A DNA stretch of 64,000 bases from Luscinia megarhynchos. Lineage: Eukaryota; Chordata; Aves; Passeriformes; Turdidae. The position numbers and the translations under genes are program-made. The DNA lies in assembly GCA_034336665.1 (NCBI GenBank), contig CM067569.1, positions 4,519,820-4,583,819 of the forward strand, in the 5' to 3' direction. This document shows, in pieces, positions 1-11,460 of the stretch (position 1 is the first letter of the stretch; each line of letters begins with the position of its first letter). The notes under the pieces are model-generated. The model saw only the letters and a program-made list of their open reading frames with translations. It was not told where the DNA came from and ran no database searches.

Positions 1-1420
1 ATTTCTGGGAGGAAAGTCTGTATTACTGTGACATCCCTAAAAGCAAAAATATTTTCATAGCGCTAAATAATGGTAGAATAAAATGCTTGAAATCTCTCCA
101 AACAATAAACTGCACCAGTCTGGTCTTCACTTAAAATATTTCCTTGCAGCAAGAACCACTGCAAGATTCAAGTCAGGATTTTAAGAGAAATTGCTATTTG
201 GCATAAATGCACACATGCAAAGAGAAACTAAAGTCCATTTTCATCACCATAATATTTAGATGATCAATTTTTTCTTGGCAGTCTTCAACAAGGACTTTGT
301 ATTCTCCCTGCTAATCCAAAAGCAGAAACTCATTCATTTTAATCACTGATTTTAAACAAACCCAAAAGAGCTGCCAAGCTAAACAAAACAAGGAATCTAC
401 ACAAAGTTCATAGAACAGAACAGCTCTCAAATTAATGGTAACACTGGACACTTTTCAGTCCAATGTGTGGTCACTCATAGAACAAAAGCACGTTTGAGTA
501 ACAAAATAAAAGTGAAAAAAGTTTCATGTTTTAATTGATATTCTACTCATTCACTACTGGCCACAAATTAATGCTTGCCCTGAGAAGAGCTTGAAAGGGA
601 AAGGTATTTATTTATAAAACAATAACAAAAGGTATTTGAAGATAATGAAATTGCAAAGCAAAGCCCTCAGAAAACTTTGCCCAGCTTCTTAGTGGGAATC
701 AGACCTCTTTGGCATCCAGTACCAAGGCCATTCAGGATGTTCTTGTCACTGAAAATGGTCAATGGGCAAATTCCTCATGTAACATGCCCACAGCTTTTCT
801 CTAGGAAGTTCCTATATCATTTCAGATTTTCATTTTTAGCCAAACAAGGACTTTTTCTACAAGGCAGAATAAGAGGGAAGTTAATCAGATACAGAATGTC
901 TTTGCTACAATTCAGCTGCTGAATTACTTTAGTCACAGGATTGGAAGGTTCTGCTTAGAAGGAATGCCCTAGATGGGTGCATCTTGGTCCAAGCTGTGTT
1001 ACTCAGTCTCCATGCAACTTGTGAAAAGCAATTTGTGCTTTAGTGTCTTAGATTTAGCTCTAAAATGGGCATAACCCCTATTTTATCTGATTGGAACAAT
1101 CTCAGGCTTTAGCAACCCTTGCAGAACCTCACAGGGAGAAAATATGTATATAAAAACTCTCAGGAATGCCAGAAATTCCTTTATAAACCAAGTGCACTGG
1201 CTGCCCTGCAAAACAGACTCACAGTTACAGCAGCAAAGAGCAAAAACCTTCAGACTTTTGAGCTGATGAGGCTCAAAAGCAACTGGGTGTCAGCAGGGAG
1301 GGCAGGAATCCAGAGAGGAGTGACAGCTCCATCTAAAACAACAGGAAACTGCAATTCCTTCTGTAAACAGCAGCGGTGAGGTGGGAGGAGACCCAGCTAG
1401 TGCATAAACAGGCAGGAGCC

Positions 1421-1631
1421 AGGGGAAGGGGAAGGGGAAGGGAAAGGGAAAGGGAAAGGGAAAGGGAAAGGGAAAGGGAAAGGGAAAGGGAAAGGGAAAG
1501 GGAAAGGGAAAGGGAAAGGGAAAGGGAAAGGGAAAGGGAAAGGGAAAGGGAAAGGGAAAGGGAAAGGGAAAGGGAAAGGGAAAGGGAAAGGGGAAGGGAA
1601 AGGGGAAGGGGAAGGGGAAGGGGAAGGGAAG
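1421..1631. repeat. (GGGAAA)n purine-tract satellite
   Basis: About 210 bases of pure purine on the plus strand, built from GGGAAA hexamers and flanked on both sides by GGGGAA variants. The array lies in HTRA1 intron 1. Because the unit is 6 bases, all frames stay open, which produces spurious dipeptide-repeat frames (GR/ER/KG on one strand, PF/LS on the other). Long homopurine mirror repeats of this kind can adopt triplex (H-DNA) structures; that is general knowledge and not shown here. Confidence 0.95.
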
Positions 1632-3611
1632 CAGCCCTGGGAGCAGGAACACGCCATCCCTGCAGCAGCATTGCCATATTAATACAATGCTGAGGGGGGC
1701 TCAGCTGAGATGACAAATTAATTGGGAGCCAGAAGCCCTGTGACAAAGGCACAGAGCTGTGGTGGCAGTGCCAGCAGTGCCCTGCACAGGCACCAGGGTG
1801 AGCATGAGCAGGGGAAGCAGGGAGATGCTCAGACACAGAATAAAGGTGAACAGCAATTCAGGACACGGGCAAAGATTGCTGAGCTCGAAAATATCACCAC
1901 CAGCAGCCCAGTCTGAGCTGGAAACACTAAGAAATGTAAGTCAGGTAGTTATGGAAAAGAGTCTGCCCCATTTCCTGCAGACAGAGGAACAGAATATTTC
2001 AGCCAACAGGTTAAAGCGGGCAATTCTCTTCTGCAGAAGGCTGAAAATACAACAGATGAGTCAGGAATAATTTCTTCTCTCTTTTTTTTCTAGCCCTGCT
2101 CAGTTTGTGTCCCTTCCAAGTGGGGTCATCACCCAGCTCCAACTCACTGCAGGCAGAGAACCAGCACAATAACCTCAAAACACCCATGAAGTACCAACGA
2201 GGTGGTAATTCCTATATCCCACATGTAACCAGCAGCTGTCTGAACTTGGTTATTCCTCTCAAAATTATAAACCCATTAAGATCTCATTTTAAGTATGTGA
2301 GAAACTTTCACACTGCATCTTCAGAAGAAATCCCTGCTTAAGAGAGACTTAGCTTCAACTTCCAGGAACCCTGGTATGAAGACACCAGGGAATAAAAACA
2401 AGTTCTTGTTTTCATGCTTCTTAAACTTCTCTCTAGTCTGAAAAAAAAAAAAAAAGCTCCCAAGGGGAAAGCCAATAAAAAGCTTCCTAAGATGCTGCTT
2501 TTATGCAGCTGGAGAAGGCATAGATTTCAGCACTTTGCTGCAGCAGGACTTTGGAGTGAGATGGAGCTGATACAAATAAGGATCAAATCTATAGGAGAAA
2601 ATGGACATAAACCCCTCAGAACAGTAATAAAACAGACACCACTCCTACTCTGGGGTGTTGTAATTGTACAATACATGAACACAGCATAACCACATTGCAA
2701 AAGCTTTAACAGCCCGAAAAATCTGTCAGCCTTTGGCAGTATTTTCTACATCTGTCTCAAGAATCACTCCAAGACCACCCAGATTTGTTTTAATGTAGAC
2801 GTCAGAAATCAGTGAGTGGCTGGGAAATGAACCTGGAGTATTGTGGATGCTCCTTCTGCCACCCCACCTGGAGAGCTGCAGTGAGGGGGTGGCACTGCCA
2901 GCAGAGGCAGCCACTGTCACACAGCTCCTGCTGCTCCTGCAGCTCCTCATGAAAGGTTTAAAGGACAGCAGGATTCAATTTCAGTCTCTCAAATATGCAT
3001 TTTTCAAAGGTATTTATAGTTCTAATTATTATATTCACTGTTCCCCTATAAACAGTAGCTATTTAAATATTAATATTCTTATCTACACACCTATCCTGCT
3101 TTATTTTATGGACCCTCTGAGTATTTTTCATATTTATAGGTGGCTTCTGCTTGCCCACTTTTAGTGTCTGAACACAAAAGAAAACAAGGGTTAGTCAAGT
3201 TTACCTTCATAGATTGAGGTCTACACAGGGATAGAGAAAGGGCAGACATTCCAAACAGTGCCTGTGCTGCCCTGGAAAAAGGAGTGAATCATCCATTCAC
3301 CACCACAAACGCTGAAGCATGAGATTGCTGGGGGGTTGTGTTTATTTTGGGGGTGGGATGGTGGGAGGGGAGTGACTTGTTTGGGTTTCTCTTCCTTCCT
3401 ACTGCTTGGTCCACCCAGTCCTTCCCTCCTCCAAGGGGATTTTCTGGAGGTGCAGATTGACAGATCATCCATGCTGTGAGCAGGGCAAAGCCAAACTGCA
3501 GCCTGAAAGTTTGAGAAATAGAGTAATGGAAAAAGAAAAGTAATGGAAAATGGAGTAGCAATACTGGCAAGGGGCAGAAAACTGAGCAGGGACTCATGAA
3601 AACTCAGTTTG

Positions 3612-3690
3612 TTCTCAGCTCTGCTGCTGGCTGACCTTGAGCAAATCTCTTCATCTTTCCCTGCCCTAGATTCTGTGAAATGGGGCACTG
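3612..3690 (-). repeat. MIR-like ancient SINE fragment
   Basis: The plus strand reads as a degenerate copy of the antisense MIR core: CTCAGCTCTGCTGCTGGCTG, then a GACCTTGAGCAA segment, a pyrimidine-rich part and TCTGTGAAATGGGG. This order matches the MIR segment for loss of TAGCTGTGTGACCTTGGGCA followed by CATCTGTAAAATGGGG. Identification is by eye and from memory of the consensus, and the ends are approximate. Confidence 0.5.
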
Positions 3691-6600
3691 ACAGTGGTCT
3701 CTGGAAAAATATTGAGAACTCCTTCTAATATTACCCTCTGCTACAGAAAATATTTCAACTTTTAGACCTCTGGTAACTTCTGTGCATGGCTACCAGATTT
3801 AATAATCATTATTTTATCCATCAGTTGTCTGGCAACAAAAATATGTGCAAATCCAAGTGCTACCAGCAACATTTCAAGCACCATAGCTCTGTCTCACTGG
3901 GATTTCTTGCAGCAGTTCTGCAGAAGGGGATGTAGGAACTCTTCATTGCACATCCCTCTCCCATGTCTCACCAAAAAAAGGCTTTACAAGAGTGAGGAGA
4001 TGGAAAAACTGAGAAATCCCAATGGGGAAAAATGTCAGAGACAAGAATGAGGTTGGGTTGACCAGCACCACACAGAGTTTTAATGGCACTGCCACTCCAC
4101 TGCTGGCAGTGACAGGGCCAGGTGCCAGCCTGGTGCCAGCCTGCAGAAAAGGCAGAGAAAATCCATCTGCTCACACATGGAACACGTATTGGCTCTGCTT
4201 TTCCACTTTTTTCCTCCAGAAACAAGCTCCTGGCACAGCACTTGTAACAAATTGCACAACCCAGCTGACCTCCAACCTTGTGCTTCACCTTATCAGTGCA
4301 CAGGGTGCCTGATATTAACCCAGAAATTCAAGAGCTGCTCTGCCTGCCTGTGTTATTCATCTCCAGCTGCTAAAATATGGTAGCAAATATCTTTCAGTTC
4401 ACTAAACTTTAAAATAACTTGTGTCCTGTCTCACAACATTAAGATGATATAACTCTCCTGTTACCTACAGATACAGGGTCAACATCCATTAGTATGAGAT
4501 CAATTATTTTAAAGCCTTTTGATTTAAGGAGGTTTATTTTCTAGTTATATTCTCCTCTTTGAAGCAGGACAATGAATTTGGGAATCACAATGACCTACAT
4601 CTAGAAGGCAAAATAGAGTCTCTTATTCTACATCCTGAACACAGCCTCCAAAATAATGTCAGGTATTCACTTGGGCCCAGTTAAAAGGCAGTGGGACTCA
4701 CTGCCAAGTCCAGCCAGAGATTCTAGAGGCCCCAGCAGCTTCTGGGACTGAGGAATGGCTGTATTTACAACACAAGTGAAGTTCCACAGTACCCCAGTTT
4801 CTATTTCTGACGTTACTTTCTTTCACTCCAACCACACTTAAATTCACATTTGAAAAATATTTTCCAGCTTCTCCTATTTCTTGGACGGCAGAGCCTGAGA
4901 GCTGCTGGGGATGTGCTGCCTCCCTCACATCCCAACTCTGCTTAACAACACTCCTGCTGCTTACTCATGGCCTCAAGTATTCCTGCCCAGTCCACAGGTA
5001 CCTTTAAATTTCAAAGCCCAGAAGATGAAAGGATTGAATCTTTCCTTGTTCCAAATCTGTGTTTACTGACTTGACTGTTTGAAGTCTGGAGACTGTAAAA
5101 TTACTGCCTGCTCCCCAGGAAGGAAATCTAGATGTGGAGAAGGGAAAAGGTGAATTCTTCAGACAAACCACTTCTTACAGTTGCCTCCTCTCCGAGCTGA
5201 GCACTTGGCTTTGGAAAAGCTTTTTAATCCCACACTTGGGGATTGGTTCTCTTCTGGAAAGATGTTGCTATTTATTTCCATTGCTTTCAGCTGCCTCTTC
5301 TTTCCCTCCCTCCCTCCTCCTGCTGCTGCAAAATAGACTGAGGAAAAGTTGGAAAAGAATGATGTTCAGACCACCCAAACAGCAACTGAGAGAGGAGATG
5401 AAGTTTAGCAGCACTGGAATGCTCATTTGTGCACTCAGACCCTAAAAACCTGGTCCTCCTGGGTCATTTTTAATAGACTTGGCACGTGCCAAGTAACCTG
5501 CCAAAGTCTCCCGACACTTCTCCAGCACACAAATAATAATAATAAAACCACCACCATGTGCCTGTTATTATCTTCTGGGAAACAGCTGAAAGCCTTGTTC
5601 ATAACAACACTATCAACTTCCCTCTTGATAAATATCTGGCCGTGCTCCCAAGCTGCACAGATTTCCTGGCTGAGTTTCTCTCCCTGCCCCATTCCTGGTT
5701 CCTGCCAGGCTCAGCAGTGCCAGCCCATCAGCACCATCAGGCTCAGGAATGCAGGCAGGTCCATCTCCCTCCATCCTCTGCTGCCCTGAGCTCACTCTTC
5801 GGCTGCCTCAGAAGGACTCAGTTAATGACAAATGGGTTATTGACCGCAGAGGTCCTTTCCTCCTGCCAGATAATTACACAGAGACACTTGGATGCAGCTT
5901 TGCCTGCTGCATTTCAAAACACAGGCAGCCACTTCGCAAGAAACTGAGTGATTGGTTTTTTTTCTTCCCCCTTCCTGTCTCCAGAACTGTGAAACTGGGT
6001 GATGAAGTAGCAAAGCCTGTAATCTCAGTGATACAGAGCTTTCTAGACTGAGAGTTACCCCTCACCTCTGCCTCCTCCCCAGGAGGATCTGATTAATCTG
6101 AGCCATAAGAGCTCCCACCAAACCCCTAGATGTGACATCATGGTGTGGGCATGCCTGGGACAAGTGTGAGCCACCTGTGACAGATGCCAGCAAGCTGAGG
6201 GGTGCTGAGCTCACTGGGATACCACATTAAACCTAAAACAAATATGAAAACATATAAAACCAGCTCAAAACCAGGCAGAAAATAGTTAGAAATGGAGAGC
6301 AACCACAAGAAATGTTCTTCTTCCTCGGGTTAATGAGGAAAGGATAAATCCAGGTTAGTTTATATTTTACAGTGTGAAGAGCACTATGTGGAGAGAAGGA
6401 CACACTGCCCCAAAACTCCTGCCAACACTTGTGGGAAAAATGAGGAATGGAATAATGCCTGGTTTAAGTTGTATGCTGAGCATTCCTTCCTTGGTCAGCA
6501 GAGGGATTTAAGGCCACCAAAAACATATTTACAGAAGAAAAAGAAAACATCCTCCCAGCATGCTGAACCTCACCACTGAATATTGAGGTCTCGTGGCACT

Positions 6601-9025
6601 GACCTCACTCCTGGGTGTGGGATGCTCTTACACAGCCACAGTTTCTGCCCAGAGGACATTCACCTTCTCTCTGAGCATTTGTATTTTCAGTGGTATCAAC
6701 ACCCAGAGCTGCACCAGCACGGACTCTGAACATCCTCTGGACACATCTCTCATGCTCTGATGGAAAGGGAAGATTTTTTAGTGACAGCTGCAGCTCAGGA
6801 GCCCTGCCCAGGCACAAAGGGCACAGCAGGATGGGCAGCACTGGTTATGCTGCCCATGGCCACAGCACAGCTGGACACTGCTGGGAAGGGATTGAGTTTT
6901 TTAAGGCTCATTTTGCAGAGGGAATCGTCCCCCTTATGCACACAGACCCAGAGCAACCTGCTCCTGCTCTACTGCCTCCTCTCAAACACAGCTGCTATCT
7001 GAAGAGATTCCCTGGGAATCACTGATGGACAAAAAACAGCACTGGGAGGGGACTGTAGCAGATGAAAATTGAAAATTACAAAGTTTTACTTTATTTTAAG
7101 CAATATACACATCGTTGTACTTGACCAGCTATTGAAATAGTGTGAAGTTTAAAAACAACAACAAGAAGTGCTTCCCAAACACTTTCTCTATGCTCCCATC
7201 CCTTTGTTTCCCTGTGCTGTTGCATTGTATTGACCAAATTATTTACGTGGGTGTGTTACTGGCTAGAGATAACTCAGTCTTTAGGCAGAGAAAGCACTCC
7301 TGATAATAAACTCAAAATAAAATTGAAAATTAACTAATTTAAGGAGCCAAATATTAGGCAATGCTTTTTCAAAACATTGATTCAAGCACTTTACAGCTTA
7401 CTCTCCACCCCTTTTTATTTCAGGTTCTTTACATATGAAAAAAAAACCTTTGCTGGTAGCAACGTTTGCTCTCATCCAGGGACAAACATGTGCTACTGGA
7501 TGGCTTCTCCAGCACTTTCTTTTTGTTCCAGAGGTGCAACAGGGCAAAATTATTGTCTGGAATTACTCCGGATGGATCTACAACAGCAGGGCTTTCCCAG
7601 ACAGGGAGTCTGTGCAGCCTGTGCATTTTCTCTACCCCCCACCAGAGGCACGTATTGCTCCCAGCTCAAACACAGCCCCAATTCTGCAAACGATCAGCAG
7701 AAAAGGCAGAGAAAACAATATTGGTTTCACGAATCGAGAATAAAAATCACAAGGCATTGTCTTACACTGGGCATCAGGAAACTGTGGCATGAAAAGTTTG
7801 ATTGTCTCCAGTGTCAGCAAATGCCAGCAGCGTGCCATGGAGCACAACACAGCTTTGACACTGAGGCGACAACCAGGGGTACAAAAAATCGATTGTGTGG
7901 ACACCAAAGCTGCAAGCTTGATCTGTAGGCTGTACACACAGCCATTATACATCAGAATGTTTTTCTGCTGGAGGGATGATGGCTAAGTGTAGAAAAAGAT
8001 GTGTTTTAAAAGGAAGTCCAGAAGTTATACAGTTTATACCAAAATAATTAATCCTGGCTAAAACAGCACTGACTTACTAAAAAACGAAGACCACTTCAGA
8101 AATCAAGCCTTAATTCATGCTAATTTTTACACATTACCCCCTGATGGTGCTGAATGGCTTGGAAGGGGTGCACAGCCTCGGCTTACGAGGTTTAATCCAG
8201 CCTGACGATCATCCCCTGCTTATCCCGGCACGGCTTTGCCCCGCTCTGTGTCACATCCTGCGCTCACCGCTCCGAGCACTTCTCCGGAGTGAGAGCTCAG
8301 CCGCTCCAGCTGCTGAGGCACCGTTTCGTAACCCGGCAATGCCCTTTTACACCGTTCACAAATAATTCGCATCCGTCCTGCAGCTCTGAGTACTCACATT
8401 ACATTCGGTTTGACTGCACTGACAACTAAAGAATGCTGAAGAAGTGCCTCGCATTGTTACTTATCGGCGGCCATCCCCATCCTCAAAAAAAACCTCAATA
8501 AAAACAAACACAAAACTCTAGACTGAGCTTAACACGCTGTTATCAGGCTTCTCCCTTTCCAGCAAGTCTTTTATTAATCAGAGCGCATCTGCTAAACCGG
8601 GCCAAGGCAGGCAGCAGCCTGCTCTGCCCACCCCTTTGCTCCATCACATCTGAGCGGCTCCTGCATTCCTGCCTTTATTCCCCGGGGCATTTCCCTGTGA
8701 CAAAGCGCCGGGACCGGAACGGGCTCGAGTTATTTCTCCAAACTTTGCTGCAGCCGCACAGCCGGCCCCGGGTCCGCAGCCGTACCCGGTGCTGAGGGTT
8801 TGCACCAGTTTCCCCCAGTTTCCAGCCCGGCATCACCCCTCTGGGGGTTGGAGATAAGTTTAAGCTTGGTACAGGGATATTTTTCCCCCTACACTTGGCA
8901 GCCGCTGCCAAATCGCATTCCTGCTCCGCTTTCTCGCTGAGCTGGAGCGCCCAGCTTGAGCCGAGGCTAAACCTCGTCTCCAGCTCCTCTCAGCAGTCCC
9001 TCGCTTCCCGGGGAACCACATACCG

Positions 9026-9358
9026 ACCCGGCATGCGGATGATGGGGCCGGAGAACCATGTCCCGACCCGGCATGAGGATGATGGGGTCGGGGCACCGCG
9101 TCCCGACCCGGCATGAGGATGATGGGGACAGGGAATCGCGTCCCGACCCAGCATGAGGATGATGGGGTCGGGGCACCGCGTCCCGATCCAGCATGAGGAT
9201 GATGGGGACAGGGAACGCGTCCCGACCCGGCATGAGGATGATGGGGACAGGGAACGCGTCCCGATCCAGCATGAGGATGATGGGGACAGGGAACGCGTCC
9301 CGACCCGGCATGAGGATGATCGGGGCAGGGAACGCGTCCCGCCCCGGCATGAGGATGA
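9026..9358. repeat. 39/40-bp minisatellite in HTRA1 intron 1
   Basis: About eight and a half tandem copies of a 39-40 base unit. The core is GCATGAGGATGATGGGG, followed by either ACAGGGAACGCGTCC (39-base form) or TCGGGGCACCGCGTCC (40-base form). The units also alternate between GACCCGG and GATCCAG spacers, giving a partly dimeric order. Each unit holds several CpGs. The array begins about 50 bases inside intron 1 from the exon 1 donor and lies in the CpG island. The 39-base length keeps a 13-residue repeat frame ([13 protein letters not shown]) open on the minus strand. Confidence 0.95.
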
Positions 9359-9407
9359 TGCACCGAAGCCCCGCGCTCCCCCCGGGCCATCCCCCGCGCA
9401 TCCTCAC

Positions 9408-9861
9408 CCTGGCCGCAGGCTCCGCGCTGGATGGCGATGATGGGCGGCTGCCGGAGGCGCTCTGCCCGGCGGCTGGCAGCCCGCAGCTGGCAGTGGCTGG
9501 CGTAGGTGACCGCATCGCTGCCGCACACGGGCTCGCTGCTGGTGCACTGGCAGCGCCCCGCCGCCGCCCGCTTGCGCACGGTGGCCGAGGCGGGCACGGC
9601 TCCGGGCGGCACCACGCACTGCAGCCCCTCTCCGCAGGGCGGCCCCGAGCCCCCGCACGCCTCGCCCTCCTCCGCCCCGCACACCCGGCAGCAGCCGCAG
9701 GCGTCCAGCACGGGCCCGCCGGGACAGGCTGCGGGCAGCGCCGGGCAGCGCGACCGGTCGCAGCGCTCGGGGCAGGCGGGCTGCGGAGCGGCCAGCAGCA
9801 CGGAGGGCAGCACGGAGGGCAGCAGGGCCGCCAGCAGCAGCGTCCAGCCCCGCAGCGGCAT
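9408..9861 (-). CDS. HTRA1: HTRA1 serine protease, exon 1 (signal peptide, IGFBP-like and Kazal-like modules)
   Basis: HTRA1 is a secreted trypsin-like serine protease that cleaves matrix and TGF-beta pathway proteins. Only exon 1 is in the window: 454 bases, 151 codons plus one base. Residues 1 to about 24 form a hydrophobic signal peptide ([20 protein letters not shown] and on), with cleavage likely near LLAA|PQP. Residues about 29-104 carry the cysteine-rich IGFBP-like module ([27 protein letters not shown]). Residues about 105-151 carry the Kazal-like module ([32 protein letters not shown]). Sixteen cysteines are present, as expected for HTRA1. The end at CCAGG|GTGAGG is a consensus donor in phase 1. 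The ATG at 9861 has GCG before it and opens the signal peptide, which fixes the start. The catalytic triad and PDZ domain lie off the window. HTRA3 and HTRA4 share this architecture; adjacency to PLEKHA1 selects HTRA1. Confidence 0.93.
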
Positions 9862-9970
9862 CGCGGCGGCTCCGGGGCGGCGAGCGCGGTGAGAGCGCCG
9901 GGGGCCGGGCGGGCGCTTTAAGGAGAGACGCGGCGGGGCGGGGCGGGACCGCGGGCACGGCCCCCCCGGG

Positions 9971-10069
9971 CTGGGACACCCACACCGCCCCCTGGGACAG
10001 AGACACCCCCCCGGGACAGAGACATTCCCCCCTGGGACAGAGACACCCCCTCAGGACAGAGACACCCCA
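9971..10069. repeat. 20-bp tandem repeat in the HTRA1 proximal promoter
   Basis: About five copies of a unit close to CTGGGACAGAGACACCCCC follow one another 110-210 bases upstream of the HTRA1 start codon. The copies vary at one to four positions. The same array keeps a minus-strand frame open (SLSQGG-type repeats), which is not a gene. Confidence 0.85.
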
Positions 10070-10145
10070 TCCCGCCGGCGGTCCGGCGCTGCGGGGAAAC
10101 TTGGCGCTGAAAACACCGCAATCGCGATTAAGATCGGGGGAAAGG

Positions 10146-10254
10146 CTGATAACGCGCTGCTGCAATCAGGGGAAGGGGGGTGCGAACGCTTCCCCATCTC
10201 AGGAATTACGGGAAAGAACCCAAAGTAAGCGCTGATAACGTTTCCAGCTGATAA
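10146..10254. promoter_or_regulatory. Cluster of three CTGATAA (GATA-type) motifs upstream of HTRA1
   Basis: CTGATAA occurs at 10146-10152, 10232-10238 and 10248-10254, and two copies share the longer string GCTGATAACG. TGATAA is the core bound by GATA-family factors. Three copies in about 110 bases, 285-395 bases upstream of the HTRA1 start codon, suggest a possible regulatory cluster. This is a motif observation only. Confidence 0.35.
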
Positions 10255-10513
10255 GGGGATGGGGGGAGCGCGGCGCCGGTGCCGCGGTGGGAATGAAGCG
10301 ATACATCCATTGCATGTAAATGGACGCAAATATCCGGCATCCCCGCCGGGAATGCCCGGTATTCCCGTGAGGTTCCCGGTACCCGAGGGACGGGAGGAAG
10401 GATGCTCCCCACCCTCTGCTCGGCCCCGCGCTTCACCCGCGATGCTCAGAGCCGCAGGGCGAGGTGGATACCAGCAATTAGCAGAAGGTTAATCAACCGG
10501 AATAATAATTAGG

Positions 10514-10537
10514 AAAAAAAAAAAAAAAAAAAAAAAA
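10514..10537. repeat. A-run of 24 bases
   Basis: Uninterrupted adenine homopolymer on the plus strand upstream of HTRA1. No SINE or LINE body is recognisable on its 5' side, so it is treated as a simple repeat and not as a retroposon tail. Confidence 0.9.
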
Positions 10538-11354
10538 GTCGTTTTCCACCATCCCACAGGCAGGCTGATCCCATTTATCCGGCAGCTGGGCACCGGCCAG
10601 AACCTATGGACAGCGGCCTCTCTGCCATCTGCTCTCTGGGCACATGCAAGGTGCTCTGAAAGGAAATTTAATTACGACCAAGTGCCCTCCGAGGGACAGG
10701 GCATCTTTGCCAAAGCTGAAAGGGAACGGTTTAACAGAGGTGGAAAAATGCAAAGCCAATTTTTTTTTTTAATTACAAGCCGATTAAACTTCTGAACTCA
10801 CTCCCAATCTATAATTATTCAAGTGTACCTTTATCAGGCACCGATAACCAAGAAGCTAATGAACTTTACAGCCCATTAGGCAAGAGGAAATGCTGTTAAC
10901 TGTTAGATGAGCTGCGACCAAGGAGTTGAACTTGTCAGCAACTACATTAATACAAAATAATTCAAAATATCTTCCCCTAGGAAAAGTTTAGCAACGAGCC
11001 ACTTGAGCAGGTAGAAGCAGCGTCCCAAGCACCAGAATTCAAATTGTTCCAGGGAACAACATAAAAACTTATCAAACTTATTAAACTGTTGGTTAGTACC
11101 TGAAGCTAGGAAACCACGTATATTCCAACGTTCTCAGTTAAAGTTCCAGTGTGAACTCTTTACATCTGCAGTTTTCCAAGAACTTCTTACACTCTGCAAG
11201 AAAGAGATTTCAGGAGAATCATCTGATTTCAGAAGTGACCCAAGCAGTAAAATTGAACAATTCACAGAAAATTGTCTTAATAGTAAAACTATTTGTGCTA
11301 ACAAGTCTAAGAAAAAGCAAAGAAAATATTAAAAGTTAAATAAGTTAGAAATCT

Positions 11355-11460
11355 TTTAAATATGTGTATATACACATACATATATATATCCTCCTATATA
11401 TATATACGGGGGACATATATTTATCCATATATAATCTATTTATATATAGACAGATATAAT
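11355..11460. repeat. AT-rich imperfect dinucleotide repeat
   Basis: The segment is made of ATATAT, TATACACATA and similar runs, interrupted by a CGGGGG pocket near 11407. It is typical degenerate (TA)n low-complexity DNA. Confidence 0.8.

Larger units (their letters stand above)
1..9407 (-). other. HTRA1: HTRA1 intron 1 (5' part; continues off the left edge)
   Basis: This stretch lies downstream, on the minus strand, of the HTRA1 exon 1 donor at 9407-9406. None of the minus-strand frames here resembles the trypsin-like protease part of HTRA1, so exon 2 must lie beyond position 1. It contains a (GGGAAA)n purine tract at 1421-1631, a short A-run near 2440, a MIR-like ancient SINE fragment at 3612-3690 and a 39/40-bp minisatellite at about 9026-9358. 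The remaining sequence is AT-rich, non-coding and without recognisable genes. Assignment as intron follows from exon 1 and the known multi-exon structure of HTRA1. Confidence 0.8.
9020..10480. promoter_or_regulatory. HTRA1: CpG island over the HTRA1 promoter and exon 1
   Basis: GC and CpG content rise sharply here against AT-rich flanks on both sides. The segment just upstream of the ATG, at 9932-9947, contains overlapping GGCGGGGC GC boxes (possible SP1 sites). A CCTTAAAGCG element at 9914-9923 could act as a weak TATA-like box about 55 bases before the ATG. The transcription start cannot be placed from sequence alone. Confidence 0.75.

Noticed and set aside
1290..1836. Frames rich in PF, LS or ER dipeptides
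   Set aside because: Products of the (GGGAAA)n tract, open in every frame because the unit is six bases.
1..8859. Search for HTRA1 exon 2 and later protease exons
   Set aside because: No minus-strand frame carries the conserved protease start or the GNSGGP active-site block; these exons lie off the window.
9193..10165. Long frames of 242 (plus), 253 and 182 codons (minus) overlapping HTRA1 exon 1
   Set aside because: They are out-of-frame shadows of exon 1 and of the 39/40-base minisatellite; the frame with signal peptide, IGFBP and Kazal modules is the real one.
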